From positions 434,001-498,000 of the forward strand of contig NZ_BMRE01000001.1 of NCBI RefSeq assembly GCF_014648475.1: DNA of 64,000 nt, read 5' to 3'. Of the stretch, positions 34,944-43,038 are shown piece after piece. The number at the start of each line of letters is the position of its first letter. The stretch's first letter is position 1. A program made the position numbers and the translations under genes. The DNA is from Lentzea flava (GTDB lineage Bacteria; Actinomycetota; Actinomycetes; Mycobacteriales; Pseudonocardiaceae). The notes below the pieces were generated by a model, which saw only the letters and a program-made list of their open reading frames with translations, did no database searches and was not told where the DNA came from.

Positions 34944-35795
34944 ATGGCTGTGGTCTCCTGGATCGCCATCGTGGTGTCGGTCCTCTCGATCGCGGTGTCC
35001 GGCGGCGTCGCGTGGGTCAACCAGCGGGACAAGGCCAGGTTCGAGGCCCGGATGGCCTACGACCTCGAGGCCCGCAAGCGGCTGCTGACCGCGGTGGGCC
35101 CGCTGCGGTTCCAGCTGCTGGTGGCCTGCCGTGATGTCGTCGGCCGGGTGCAGAAGCTGGGATCCGGCCGCTGGAACACCGACGTCCGGAGCTACTTCGG
35201 CAGGGACACCCTCTACCGCGTGCTGCGACCTGTCGCCATCGCCGAGCTGATCGAGCGCCAGGTCAACTACGTGGACTTCTCGGTCGACCCCGCCATGCCG
35301 AGCTTGCTGCGATTCCAGGCGGCCGCACTGGACTGCTTCACCGACAGCTCACCGGTGCTCGACGCGACGGGTGCGGAACTGGCCGGGGTGAACTGGTCCA
35401 ACGAGTCCGAGCACCCCTTCTCCGGCACCGTCCGTGCGGCCGCCGGAGCGTTGATCGTCGTGGAAGCGGACTCCCCCGAGCGCGTCGCGCGCCGGGAGGA
35501 GTTCCAGCAGATCCTGAGCGACGCCTTGAAGTCCCGCGGTGATCTCGCCAGATTTGCCGGATTCATCGACGGACTCACTCCGGACGCCCGTCCGCTCTTC
35601 TGGCTGCGGCTGATCTTCTACGGCTACCTGTGCCAGCGGTTCGTCAGCGACCACGGCAAGCCGGCCGGGCTGTCCGCCTCCGCGCGGCCGTGGCCGGAGA
35701 TGCTCCAGAACGTGGGCAGAGATGACATCCAAGATCTGGCCGGTGTTCTCGAGGAACGCATGCGGCGCCTGACCACCGATGCGCTTGCCAACTGA
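34944..35795 (+). CDS. Membrane-anchored protein of unknown function
   Basis: A 283-residue protein with one N-terminal membrane helix (VVSWIAIVVSVLSIAVSGGVAW) and a long cytosolic helical domain with conserved aromatic patches (NVGRDDIQDLAGVL, LFWLRLIFYGYLCQRFVSDH). The sequence ACRDVVGRVQKLGSGRWNTD could be part of a TIR- or kinase-free helical scaffold. No enzyme motif recognised. Monocistronic. Confidence 0.68.
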   Translation: MAVVSWIAIVVSVLSIAVSGGVAWVNQRDKARFEARMAYDLEARKRLLTAVGPLRFQLLVACRDVVGRVQKLGSGRWNTDVRSYFGRDTLYRVLRPVAIAELIERQVNYVDFSVDPAMPSLLRFQAAALDCFTDSSPVLDATGAELAGVNWSNESEHPFSGTVRAAAGALIVVEADSPERVARREEFQQILSDALKSRGDLARFAGFIDGLTPDARPLFWLRLIFYGYLCQRFVSDHGKPAGLSASARPWPEMLQNVGRDDIQDLAGVLEERMRRLTTDALAN

Positions 35796-35839
35796 CCCTC
35801 GTCCGGTTCGACGCGGCCGGATGTGAGGCCGATCACCTG

Positions 35840-36613
35840 ATGTCACAACCAAACCGCGTCCGGTGTCCCATGGCCATGACGAACACGGAAGCGAACTCGG
35901 TGTTGATCACCGGAGGCAACAAGGGACTCGGCCTCGAAACGGCCCGCAGGCTCGGCGAGCAGGGCTGGACGGTCTTCCTCGGCTCACGCGACGAAGGCAG
36001 GGGCCAGGCCGCAGCCGACAAGCTGACCGGCGTGAACGTGATCGTGGTCCCGCTGGACGTGACCTCCGAGGAGTCGGTGTCCGATGCCGTGCGGCTCGTC
36101 CGCAAGCACACCGACCGGTTGGACGTCCTGGTCAACAACGCCGGCGCGCCGGGGAAGATCGTCCCGCCGGCGGACGCGACCGCCGACGAGCTGCGTTCCG
36201 TCTACGAGACCAATGTGTACGGACCGGTCAGGGTCACGCACGCGTTCCTTCCCCTGTTGCTGGCGGCGGACCACCCGCGGGTGGTCATGGTGTCCAGTGC
36301 CGCCGGTTCCTTCGCGGTCGTGACCGATCCGGCACAGCCCGTCTCGCAGATGCACGAGCTCGCCTACACCTCGTCGAAGGCGGCGCTGAACATGATCACG
36401 GTTCGGTACGCGCAGGCACTCCCGCAGATCAAGTTCAACGCCCTCACCCCGGGCGAGGTCGCGAACCACAAGTTCACCGCCACCGACATGAACAACCACA
36501 CCGGTCAGCTGACGGTCACCGAGGGGTCCGACCCGATCATCGAGCTCGCGACGCTCGGCCCCGACGGGCCGACCGGGACGTTCATCGACCGCCTCGGTCC
36601 CGTGGCCTGGTGA
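35840..36613 (+). CDS. Short-chain dehydrogenase/reductase
   Basis: A 257-residue Rossmann-fold SDR. Cofactor motif ITGGNKGLGLE (TGxxxGxG), LVNNAGAPGK, catalytic Ser in VVMVSSAAGS and the YTSSK pair (Tyr-x3-Lys) are all present; Gln-Pro at VTDPAQPVSQMHELAYT is an extra loop. Starts at 35840, 35870 (MAMTNTEANS) and 35876 are possible; the last two sit closer to the usual start of the fold. Substrate unknown. Convergent with the HAF-repeat gene, with a bidirectional terminator between. Confidence 0.88.
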   Translation: MSQPNRVRCPMAMTNTEANSVLITGGNKGLGLETARRLGEQGWTVFLGSRDEGRGQAAADKLTGVNVIVVPLDVTSEESVSDAVRLVRKHTDRLDVLVNNAGAPGKIVPPADATADELRSVYETNVYGPVRVTHAFLPLLLAADHPRVVMVSSAAGSFAVVTDPAQPVSQMHELAYTSSKAALNMITVRYAQALPQIKFNALTPGEVANHKFTATDMNNHTGQLTVTEGSDPIIELATLGPDGPTGTFIDRLGPVAW

Positions 36614-36654
36614 CCGCGACTCGAGGTAGTGCGTGATCCACCCAGCCGCAGAAG

Positions 36655-36682
36655 CTCGCGCCGCCACCCTGCGCGGCGCGAG
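36655..36682. terminator. Bidirectional hairpin between convergent genes
   Basis: CTCGCGCCGC (36655-36664) and GCGGCGCGAG (36673-36682) form a perfect 10-bp stem with an 8-nt loop between the SDR (ends 36613) and HAF-repeat (ends 36699) genes. Confidence 0.65.
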
Positions 36683-36698
36683 GTCCTGCGGACTCAGG

Positions 36699-37685
36699 TC
36701 AGCTGACGACCCACTTCACCGCACGGGTGCCCGCCGCTCCGACGGCCACACCGTTGTTGTTGATGTCCCACACACCGGCACTGGTGGCACCGGCGGGCAG
36801 CCCGAGGTCGAGCCGCCTGCCGTCCCTGGTCCAGAGGACCGGCACCTGGTTGCCTCCGACCTGGGTGGCGCCGGCTGCCACGCCGTTGTCGTTGATGCCC
36901 CTCGGGACGAACCCCCGCTCGTACCTGGTCTGCGAACCGTCCGCGTTCCACCGCAGGCCCCACGTGTGGAAGTTGGCGTCAATCCCGGCGCCGACGACCT
37001 CGCCGAGCTGGTTGACCGCGGAGGCCGTGGTCGTGAGGTCAGGCGACAGTCCACTGAGGACGGTCGTGCTGCCGTCCGGGTTCCAGCGCACCGCCGTGGC
37101 CGCCATGTCGGGGCCGGTGACGTAGCCGGACACGTAGCCGTTCGCCGAGGCGTTCGTCAGCTGGGCCCAGGTCGCGCCCGCCGGCAGCGCCAGCGTCGTG
37201 ATGACACCGGCCGGGCTCCAGCTCACCGGGATCTGGCGGCGGGTCAGGTCGGTGGCGACGCCGTACACGGTGCCGGAGTCGCTGATCGCCTGACCGATCG
37301 TGCTGGTGAAGCCGGCCGGTACTGCCAGCACGACGTGCGTGCCGTCCGGGTTGAACCGGAGTGCCCTGCTGCCGGAGTTGTCGGTGGCGGTGCCCACGGC
37401 GCTGCCGCTGCTGTTGATCGCGTCCACGGTCGTGCTGGTGCCGGCCGGTCCGGCGAGTTCGGTCGCGCCGCCGTTGCCGTCGTACCTCACTCCGCGGCTC
37501 GGACGGCCGTTGCTGTGAGCGCCTCCGACCGCGACGCCCGCGTCGTTGACCGACGTGGCCACGTGCATCTCCGCCGACGGCAAGCCGCCGAGGTCGGTGA
37601 TCGTCGTGGCCGCGTGCGCCGGTGTCGTGACGACGACCGCTGCCAGAACTGCTGTGGACAAAGCAAAAGAGGCTCTTCGACTCAT
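36699..37685 (-). CDS. Secreted HAF-repeat protein
   Basis: A 328-residue exported protein. Residues 1-25 are a Sec signal peptide ending ATTITDLGG after AHA. The mature part is six to seven repeats of about 45 residues built on a VGxA/xxWxPDG plan (SVNDAGVAVGGAHSNG, INSSGSAVGTATDN, ISDSGTVYGVATDL, INDNGVAAGATQ, INNNGVAVGAAGT), the pattern of the HAF family that forms beta-propeller-like extracellular proteins in actinobacteria. No catalytic residues are evident; role probably adhesive or unknown. Confidence 0.87.
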   Translation of the reverse strand: MSRRASFALSTAVLAAVVVTTPAHAATTITDLGGLPSAEMHVATSVNDAGVAVGGAHSNGRPSRGVRYDGNGGATELAGPAGTSTTVDAINSSGSAVGTATDNSGSRALRFNPDGTHVVLAVPAGFTSTIGQAISDSGTVYGVATDLTRRQIPVSWSPAGVITTLALPAGATWAQLTNASANGYVSGYVTGPDMAATAVRWNPDGSTTVLSGLSPDLTTTASAVNQLGEVVGAGIDANFHTWGLRWNADGSQTRYERGFVPRGINDNGVAAGATQVGGNQVPVLWTRDGRRLDLGLPAGATSAGVWDINNNGVAVGAAGTRAVKWVVS

Positions 37686-37782
37686 CTCGTTCCCCCAGGA
37701 ATTGGCAAGCCAAGCTCGCAGGAACCTAGCGAAACGAGATCATGTTGACCATCGGAGCGTCTGCAGATGAACAGGTAGCGCG

Positions 37783-37815
37783 GAAGGGCCGTCACCGGCG
37801 TGGTGACGGCCCTTC
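37783..37815 (-). terminator. Strong hairpin after the DUF4342 gene
   Basis: GAAGGGCCGTCACC (37783-37796) and GGTGACGGCCCTTC (37802-37815) form a perfect 14-bp stem with a 5-nt loop, starting 4 bp beyond the stop of the gene ending at 37820. Confidence 0.8.
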
Positions 37816-37819
37816 GCTG

Positions 37820-38110
37820 CTACGCCTGCTCGGCGTCGACCGTCGGCGCGGGCTGGGTGCCGGGCCGCTGACGGTTCTCGATCTTGATGCCGCACTTGCC
37901 GACCAGCGCGACACCGGCGCCGATGGTCGTGGCCACCGGAGCGGCCAGCGCCGCGACCACCCCCAGAGCCACCGGAACCTCCAGCACCACGTCGTCCTTG
38001 CTGTCACGCACCACGACACGACGGTTGATGCCCTCGCTGACCAACCCGCGAACGGCGTCCACCACCGAGTCGACGGCGGTACGGGCGGACTCAGGCCTGG
38101 ATTCGCTCAT
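37820..38110 (-). CDS. DUF4342-family membrane protein
   Basis: A 96-residue protein: helical cytosolic half (TAVDSVVDAVRGLVSEGINR), strand VVVRDSKDDVVLEVPV and a hydrophobic helix (VALGVVAALAAPVATTIGAG), the DUF4342 plan. Preceded by AGAGGAG. Function of the family is unknown; it is often next to stress or membrane genes. A dyad lies in the divergent gap to the GNAT gene. Confidence 0.85.
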   Translation of the reverse strand: MSESRPESARTAVDSVVDAVRGLVSEGINRRVVVRDSKDDVVLEVPVALGVVAALAAPVATTIGAGVALVGKCGIKIENRQRPGTQPAPTVDAEQA

Positions 38111-38174
38111 AACTCTCCTCTAACTGCAGATCTCCCCTGACAACTCCAGCTTGCCCGCGGCTGGGCACCGTGCC

Positions 38175-38192
38175 ATCAGGGTTCCCCCTGAT
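38175..38192. promoter_or_regulatory. Dyad in the DUF4342/GNAT divergent gap
   Basis: ATCAGGG (38175-38181), TTCC, CCCTGAT (38186-38192). Candidate operator 50 bp before the GNAT start. Confidence 0.4.
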
Positions 38193-38242
38193 TCACCCCT
38201 CAGTTGTGCACAGTGGACCGTGGAGCCGGGCGTTGAGGCAGG

Positions 38243-38764
38243 ATGTCGTCCGTGCATGATCCACAACACGCGCCCGCCTTCGCGATCCGCGAGGCGCGCG
38301 ACGACGACTGGCCACAGATCTGGCCCATCATTCACGACGTCATCACCGAACAGCAGACCATCCCGTACGACCCCAGGATGAGCGAGCACGACGCCAGGCG
38401 GATGTGGCTGCTGCCCGCACCGGCACGCGTGGTCGTGGCCGCCGACGGCGAGCAGGTGCTCGGCACGGCGAACATGTACGCCAACCGGCCCGGCCCCGGA
38501 AACCACGTCGCGTCCGGGACCCTGATGGTCGCCGGACGGGCACGGGGCGCCGGCGTGGGGCGGGCGCTCACCACCGACCTCATCGACTGGGCTCGGCGGA
38601 GCGGGTTCGCCGCCGTCCAGTTCAACGCCGTGGTCGACACGAACACGGCCGCCGTCCGCCTCTACGAGAGCCTCGGGTTCGTCACGCTCGGGATCGCGCC
38701 TGGAGCGTTCCGGCACCCCGTTCAGGGGAAGGTCGGCCTACGCATCATGTGGCTCGACCTGTAG
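38243..38764 (+). CDS. GNAT-family N-acetyltransferase
   Basis: A 173-residue acetyltransferase. Acetyl-CoA loop in GRARGAGVGRALTTD (RxxGxG), N-terminal IREARDDDWPQIWPIIHDV and FNAVVDTNTAAVRLYESLGF as expected for the phosphinothricin/ribosomal type branch. Start at 38243 follows GAGG. The substrate could be an amino-acid analogue or toxin; not determinable. Its 3' end overlaps the convergent phosphotransferase gene by 27 bp. Confidence 0.9.
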   Translation: MSSVHDPQHAPAFAIREARDDDWPQIWPIIHDVITEQQTIPYDPRMSEHDARRMWLLPAPARVVVAADGEQVLGTANMYANRPGPGNHVASGTLMVAGRARGAGVGRALTTDLIDWARRSGFAAVQFNAVVDTNTAAVRLYESLGFVTLGIAPGAFRHPVQGKVGLRIMWLDL

Positions 38765-39712
38765 CGCGGTGAGCGTCTTCCGGAACCACGTCCACGCCAG
38801 CACCGTGTCGGGGTCGTCGGTGTGCGGCTTGCGGAACCAGTCGACGAACTCCACCAGGTCGTAGAGCTGCCATCGCAGCCGGTAGAGCCGCAACGCGTCC
38901 GCCGACGGCTCGTGGCCGGTCAGCTCGCGGTAGCGCGTCAGCTCGGCAGGGTCGCCGGTCAGCACGGACAGGTCGCGCTCCGGCACGGCCAGCCCGACGG
39001 TGTCCCAGTCGACGAGGTGGAAGCCCGCCGGTGTCCGGATGAGGTTGCCGGGGTGCGGCTCTCCGTGCGTCACCACCACCGCTGACCGGCGCACGCCTTC
39101 CGCCAGCCGTTCGAACTCCTCGAACCGCGCGCGGATCGCGCCCTCGTGTTCGTTCACCAGCCTGCGCGCCTGCTCCGCATACGGGCCGTCGCTCCAGGCA
39201 CCGTCCGTCTTGAGCGCGGGCAGGTCGAGCGCACACGGGGGCGCCTCGACCTCGGTGGTGTGCAGACGGGCGAGAAGCTCCTGCAGCAGAACGACGTCGT
39301 CCGGCGTCATCGTCTGGCCGAAGTCTCCAGAAGTGCCGTCCACCACCGGGAACACGCTGAGCGCGTACCTGTCTCCCAGTTTCACCACCGGCTCGCCGAA
39401 GGGCGCGACCACGAACTCCAGTCCCGCCGCACGCAGTCGCACCGCCGTGGTCATGGCGGCCCGCAGGCCGGCGAGCGCGGCCGCGGGGCCGTCACCGCAG
39501 TGGTGTTTGTTCTCCAGATCGGCCACCGTCGCGAACCAGCGGGTGCCGTCCTCGGCCGCGACGTGCCAGTGGTGGTCTCCGAACCCGACCGCGGCGTAGT
39601 GGAGCTCGGCCGCCCGGATTCCCAGCTGGGACAGGCCGGAACGCACGGACTCGTCCGGCAGGTGATCAGGACGGTGCTTCACGACCGGCACGGTAGCAAC
39701 CCGATCATTCAC
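38738..39712 (-). CDS. Aminoglycoside-phosphotransferase-fold kinase
   Basis: A 324-residue protein with the APH/ChoK fold. Catalytic loop VVTHGEPHPGNLI (HGD replaced by HGE-type loop with His-Pro-Gly-Asn) and the metal Asp in HLVDWDTVGLA; N-lobe lysine in VAPFGEPVVKLGDRYA. In APH enzymes the loop is HGDLHxxN; here Glu replaces Asp, still plausible for this subclass. Likely a small-molecule or spectinomycin-like kinase of unknown substrate. ATG 39712 or an internal GTG at 39691 are possible starts. Confidence 0.83.
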   Translation of the reverse strand: MNDRVATVPVVKHRPDHLPDESVRSGLSQLGIRAAELHYAAVGFGDHHWHVAAEDGTRWFATVADLENKHHCGDGPAAALAGLRAAMTTAVRLRAAGLEFVVAPFGEPVVKLGDRYALSVFPVVDGTSGDFGQTMTPDDVVLLQELLARLHTTEVEAPPCALDLPALKTDGAWSDGPYAEQARRLVNEHEGAIRARFEEFERLAEGVRRSAVVVTHGEPHPGNLIRTPAGFHLVDWDTVGLAVPERDLSVLTGDPAELTRYRELTGHEPSADALRLYRLRWQLYDLVEFVDWFRKPHTDDPDTVLAWTWFRKTLTALQVEPHDA

Positions 39713-39717
39713 GGAAA

Positions 39718-39743
39718 CGGGCCGCGGTGCGCGCCGCGGCCCG
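39718..39743 (-). terminator. Terminator hairpin of the xylanase gene
   Basis: CGGGCCGCGG (39718-39727) and CCGCGGCCCG (39734-39743) form a perfect 10-bp stem with a 6-nt loop, 6 bp beyond the xylanase stop; on the minus strand it is followed by TTTCC. Confidence 0.68.
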
Positions 39744-39749
39744 CACCGC

Positions 39750-40445
39750 TCACCTCACCGTGATGTTGGAGTTGCCGCTGCTCTGGTACCCCTCGGTCGC
39801 GAGGATCATGTAGTAGCTGAAGTTGCCGAGCCGCATGCCGGCCCGGCTCCACGCGTCGAAGTGGTTGCCGGTGGTGATGGTTCCGCCCGTCCGCTTCTGC
39901 TGCCGGACGCTCCAGAACTGGGGGAAGGTCTTGGTGCCTTCGACGGAAGGCGCGTTGTAGCGCATTGTCTGATAAATGTCGTACGTGCCGCCGTCGCTGG
40001 TGACCGTACCCTTGTACGTACCCGTGGGCCGATAGGTGCCCCAGTTGTCGACGATGTAGTACTCGACGAGCGGATTCGACGTCCACCCGTACAGGGTCAG
40101 ATAAGCGTTGCCGGACGGGTTGAAGCTGCCGGAATAGCTCACGGTCCGCCGTGATCCGTTGCTCCAGCCCTTGCCGCCGACGAAATTGCCGACATTGCTC
40201 CACGAGGTGCTGTAGTTGCCGCCGGAACCGAAGTCCATGCAGACCCTGCCGCCACCGTCGGTCCAGAACGAGTAGTAGTACCCGCCGTTGGTGCCCGTCT
40301 GGCTCGAGCAGATGGCGGTGATGCCCACGTCAGCGGTAGCGGTGGCGGGCGCCAGCGCCATGATCAGCGCGGTGCAGACGCCGTGGACCAACAATGCGAA
40401 ACGGCCGCGGGTGCGGCCCGACGATCGAACAACGGCTTTCGCCAT
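39750..40445 (-). CDS. Secreted GH11 endo-1,4-beta-xylanase
   Basis: A 231-residue secreted enzyme. Signal peptide of about 38 residues ([14 protein letters not shown]). The GH11 jelly roll has nucleophile Glu in [13 protein letters not shown], the [16 protein letters not shown] thumb and acid/base Glu in [12 protein letters not shown]. It hydrolyses internal xylan bonds. Length is normal for GH11 without a carbohydrate-binding module. Its upstream region carries palindromic motifs matching those of actinobacterial xylanase promoters. It is far from other plant-polysaccharide genes, so it is a stand-alone enzyme here. Confidence 0.95.
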   Translation of the reverse strand: MAKAVVRSSGRTRGRFALLVHGVCTALIMALAPATATADVGITAICSSQTGTNGGYYYSFWTDGGGRVCMDFGSGGNYSTSWSNVGNFVGGKGWSNGSRRTVSYSGSFNPSGNAYLTLYGWTSNPLVEYYIVDNWGTYRPTGTYKGTVTSDGGTYDIYQTMRYNAPSVEGTKTFPQFWSVRQQKRTGGTITTGNHFDAWSRAGMRLGNFSYYMILATEGYQSSGNSNITVR

Positions 40446-40797
40446 GTGTGGTACTCCTCGTCATTGAGGTTGGCACGGCAGCCGGGCAACGCCACACGAC
40501 CCGCGGCGGATGGTGGTGATCGCGGTGACGGCGGCCGTCGCAATTTGCGACCGGTCAGCCCGAATTCGACGGGATCCAGGCCAACAGCGGTCGAGCAGTG
40601 CCGACACTAGCAGTGCCGGGCCGACTCCGAAGAGTTCCAAAAAGTTTCGACAAACTTTCGAAAATGATTTCGCAGCCAGGATCGAGCGTTTTCAGCCGGT
40701 CTTCCCGGACGTGGGTGCGTCGTCCGGGTGACGCTGCCCGACACGCCCGCCGCCGCCACCTCCGATCGCCGCCGCCGGCCATACGATCCGACGCATC
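40446..40797. other. Divergent intergenic region of the xylanase gene
   Basis: A 352-bp gap. It contains the xylanase operator at 40641-40663 and, nearer the plus-strand gene at 40798, only GC-rich sequence. AT content rises locally around the operator. No further gene is supported. Confidence 0.55.
40641..40663 (-). promoter_or_regulatory. Xylanase palindromic operator
   Basis: AAAGTTT (40641-40647) CGAC AAACTTT (40652-40658) overlaps a TTTCGAAA palindrome (40656-40663). CGAAA/TTTCG elements of this kind occur upstream of Streptomyces xylanase genes and are repressor targets there. It lies about 196 bp upstream of the xylanase ATG. Confidence 0.6.
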
Positions 40798-41241
40798 ATG
40801 CGCGAACGCACGGACGACTCCTCAGGTAACGGCGCCTCCATCCACGACCCCCTGCTCACCACGCCGGTGGCCAGGCTGATGGCACTGGCGATGGGCACGG
40901 ACATCCGCGTGTTCGAGATGCCCGCGCAACGCTGCATCGGACTCGCGGGCCTGGTCGGTCTCGGCACTGGCACGAACGGCGAGCCGCAGTGCATGATCGG
41001 GCTTTCCGACGACCTCGACGACGATCTGCGCGCCGACGTGCTGGCGTACGGGCTGGCCGTGCTCGTCGGCACGCCGGAGATCCTCGACGAAAGCCCCGAC
41101 GGCATCCTCGGGATCAGCAGGGAGCGACTTCCTCAGGCCGGCAACGGACCCGGCAACCTGGCCTGGCACATGCTGCAAACGTGCGGGCGCGAGTCGCCGT
41201 CGACGACGTTCCGGCTCATGATCATCCAGTCCGACGAGTAG
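40798..41241 (+). CDS. Hypothetical protein
   Basis: A 147-residue, mildly acidic cytosolic protein without signal, membrane or recognised domain. Conserved-looking blocks are SIHDPLLTTPVARLMALAMG, IRVFEMPAQRCIGLAGLVGL and STTFRLMIIQSDE. ATG 40798 has no strong Shine-Dalgarno. It has good G/C bias at third positions, so coding is likely. No neighbour suggests a role. Confidence 0.6.
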   Translation: MRERTDDSSGNGASIHDPLLTTPVARLMALAMGTDIRVFEMPAQRCIGLAGLVGLGTGTNGEPQCMIGLSDDLDDDLRADVLAYGLAVLVGTPEILDESPDGILGISRERLPQAGNGPGNLAWHMLQTCGRESPSTTFRLMIIQSDE

Positions 41242-41417
41242 GCCTGGCCTGGGCGGTGAAAATACCGGCCCCTTGCTTCTTCGTTCATTCATGTGCCTCA
41301 GTTGCACGCTTTCGCGCTGTGTCTCAGCACGCTGATCAAGCCCCCCTTTTGGCGGTATAAGGTCTTCCTATGCCGTGGCAGCCTCGGAGGCGCGCGGCCC
41401 ACGCGACACCTGGGGGT

Positions 41418-41436
41418 GCGGACGTCTCACGTCCGC
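41418..41436 (+). promoter_or_regulatory. Hairpin with T-run in the subtilase leader
   Basis: GCGGACGT (41418-41425), loop CTC, ACGTCCGC (41429-41436), then a short gap and TTTTT at 41443-41447, ending 16 bp before ATG 41464. Structurally it looks like a small intrinsic terminator or attenuator in the 5' leader; TATAAG at 41356-41361 is a possible -10. Confidence 0.45.
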
Positions 41437-41463
41437 CAGTCATTTTTGGGGGCTCTGTTTCGC

Positions 41464-43038
41464 ATGCGTGGATTAATCGCTGCTCTGGTTCTCGCAGCCA
41501 CCGTTGTTCCCGCCGACGCCCATGCGGCCGTCGGGGAGGTGCTCAGACCCGCGGGCGCCGAAGTGATCGCGGGCAAGTACATCGTCACCCTGAAGAAAAC
41601 CGGCCAGGAGAAAACCGGCCAGGCCAACGCACTCGGCGTCGCCGCTGCTCACGGCGGGAAGGTCGATCGCGTCTACGGCGCGGCGTTGCACGGGTTCGCG
41701 ATGACCGCCACCGAGCAGCAGGCTCGCCGGCTGGCCGCCGACCCGCGCGTCGAACGGGTCGAGGCCGACTCCGTCGTGCGCGGTGAGGCGGTGCGGACCA
41801 ACCCGATCTGGAACCTCGATCGCATCGACCAGCGCGGAACCGTGCTGGACAACCGCTACGAGTACCCGGACCAGGCCGGTCAGGGCGTCACCGTCTACGT
41901 CATGGACACCGGTGTGCGCACCGCGCACGCCGAGTTCGAAGGCCGGGCCAGCGTCGCGTTCGACGCGATCGGCGACGGCTGGAACGGCCAGGACTGCAGC
42001 ACCAGCGGCCACGGCACGCACGTCGCCGGCACCATCGCGGGCAAGACGTTCGGCGTCGCCAGCAAGGCCAAGATCGCGTCGGTGCGCGTGCTGAGCTGCG
42101 AGAACAGCGGCACGATCAGCCAGATCGTCGCCGGCATCGACTGGATCACCGCGAACGCGGCCAAGCCGGCCGTGGTGAACATGAGCCTCGGCGGCGGTCA
42201 GAGCACGACCGAGGACAACGCTGTCAAGGCGTCGATCGCGGCCGGCATCTCCTACGTCGTCTCCGCGGGCAACACCGAGTCGAACGCCTGCCTCAAGAGC
42301 CCGGCCAACGTGTCGGCGGCGCTCACCGTGGGCGCGGCCAACCCCGTCGGCGAACGCGCCCGCGGCTGGGGCGGCACGGACACCGGGTCCAACTACGGCC
42401 CCTGCCTCGACCTGTTCGCGCCGGGCGAGTCCATCGAGTCCGCGCACAACGCCACCGACCACGCGACGATGATCCTCAAGGGTACGTCGATGGCCTCACC
42501 GCACGTCGCGGGTGCGGCGGCGCTGCTGTTGTCGCAGACGCCGACCCTGACGCCCGCGCAGGTGCACACCGAAATCGTCAACCGGTCGGTGACCGGCGTG
42601 CTGAACCCCAGCACGCTCGAACCGCCGATGGACCCGCCCACCACGCAGAAGTCCCCCAACAGGTTCCTCTACACGGGACCGCTCGCGCAGCCGGTCTGCA
42701 CCGTCTCCGACACCACCCGCCGGACCGTGCCGGACCAGGACAGCATCACCGTCGCCCTCGACGTGACGGCCTGCGGGCGCAAGATCGCCACCAACGCCAC
42801 CGTGCGCGTGCAGGCGGAACACCCGTTCCGCGGCGACCTGTCCGTGCGCCTGGTCACGCCGAGCGGCACGGAGGTCGTGCTGCGCGAGGCGAACAGCGCC
42901 GACAACGCGGTCAACCTGGACCAGACGTTCCCGCTCTCGTTGTCCACTCTGGACGCCAACGGCACGTGGAAGCTGATCGTGCGCGACAACTTCAGCCTCG
43001 ACGAGGGATCGCTGGTCGGGTGGACGCTCACTCTCTGA
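41464..43038 (+). CDS. Secreted subtilisin-like serine protease with P-domain
   Basis: A 524-residue prepro-enzyme: signal peptide (MRGLIAALVLAATVVPADA), I9-type propeptide (GKYIVTLKKTGQ, VYGAALHGFAMTAT), and S8 peptidase domain with catalytic Asp in VYVMDTGVR, His in SGHGTHVAGTIAG and Ser in KGTSMASPHVAGAAALL. The C-terminal 110 residues are a P/proprotein-convertase domain (CGRKIATNATVRVQAEHPF and LSVRLVTPSGTEVVL). Similar to Streptomyces extracellular subtilases. Its last 19 bp overlap the DyP gene start, coupling the two secreted proteins. Confidence 0.95.
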   Translation: MRGLIAALVLAATVVPADAHAAVGEVLRPAGAEVIAGKYIVTLKKTGQEKTGQANALGVAAAHGGKVDRVYGAALHGFAMTATEQQARRLAADPRVERVEADSVVRGEAVRTNPIWNLDRIDQRGTVLDNRYEYPDQAGQGVTVYVMDTGVRTAHAEFEGRASVAFDAIGDGWNGQDCSTSGHGTHVAGTIAGKTFGVASKAKIASVRVLSCENSGTISQIVAGIDWITANAAKPAVVNMSLGGGQSTTEDNAVKASIAAGISYVVSAGNTESNACLKSPANVSAALTVGAANPVGERARGWGGTDTGSNYGPCLDLFAPGESIESAHNATDHATMILKGTSMASPHVAGAAALLLSQTPTLTPAQVHTEIVNRSVTGVLNPSTLEPPMDPPTTQKSPNRFLYTGPLAQPVCTVSDTTRRTVPDQDSITVALDVTACGRKIATNATVRVQAEHPFRGDLSVRLVTPSGTEVVLREANSADNAVNLDQTFPLSLSTLDANGTWKLIVRDNFSLDEGSLVGWTLTL

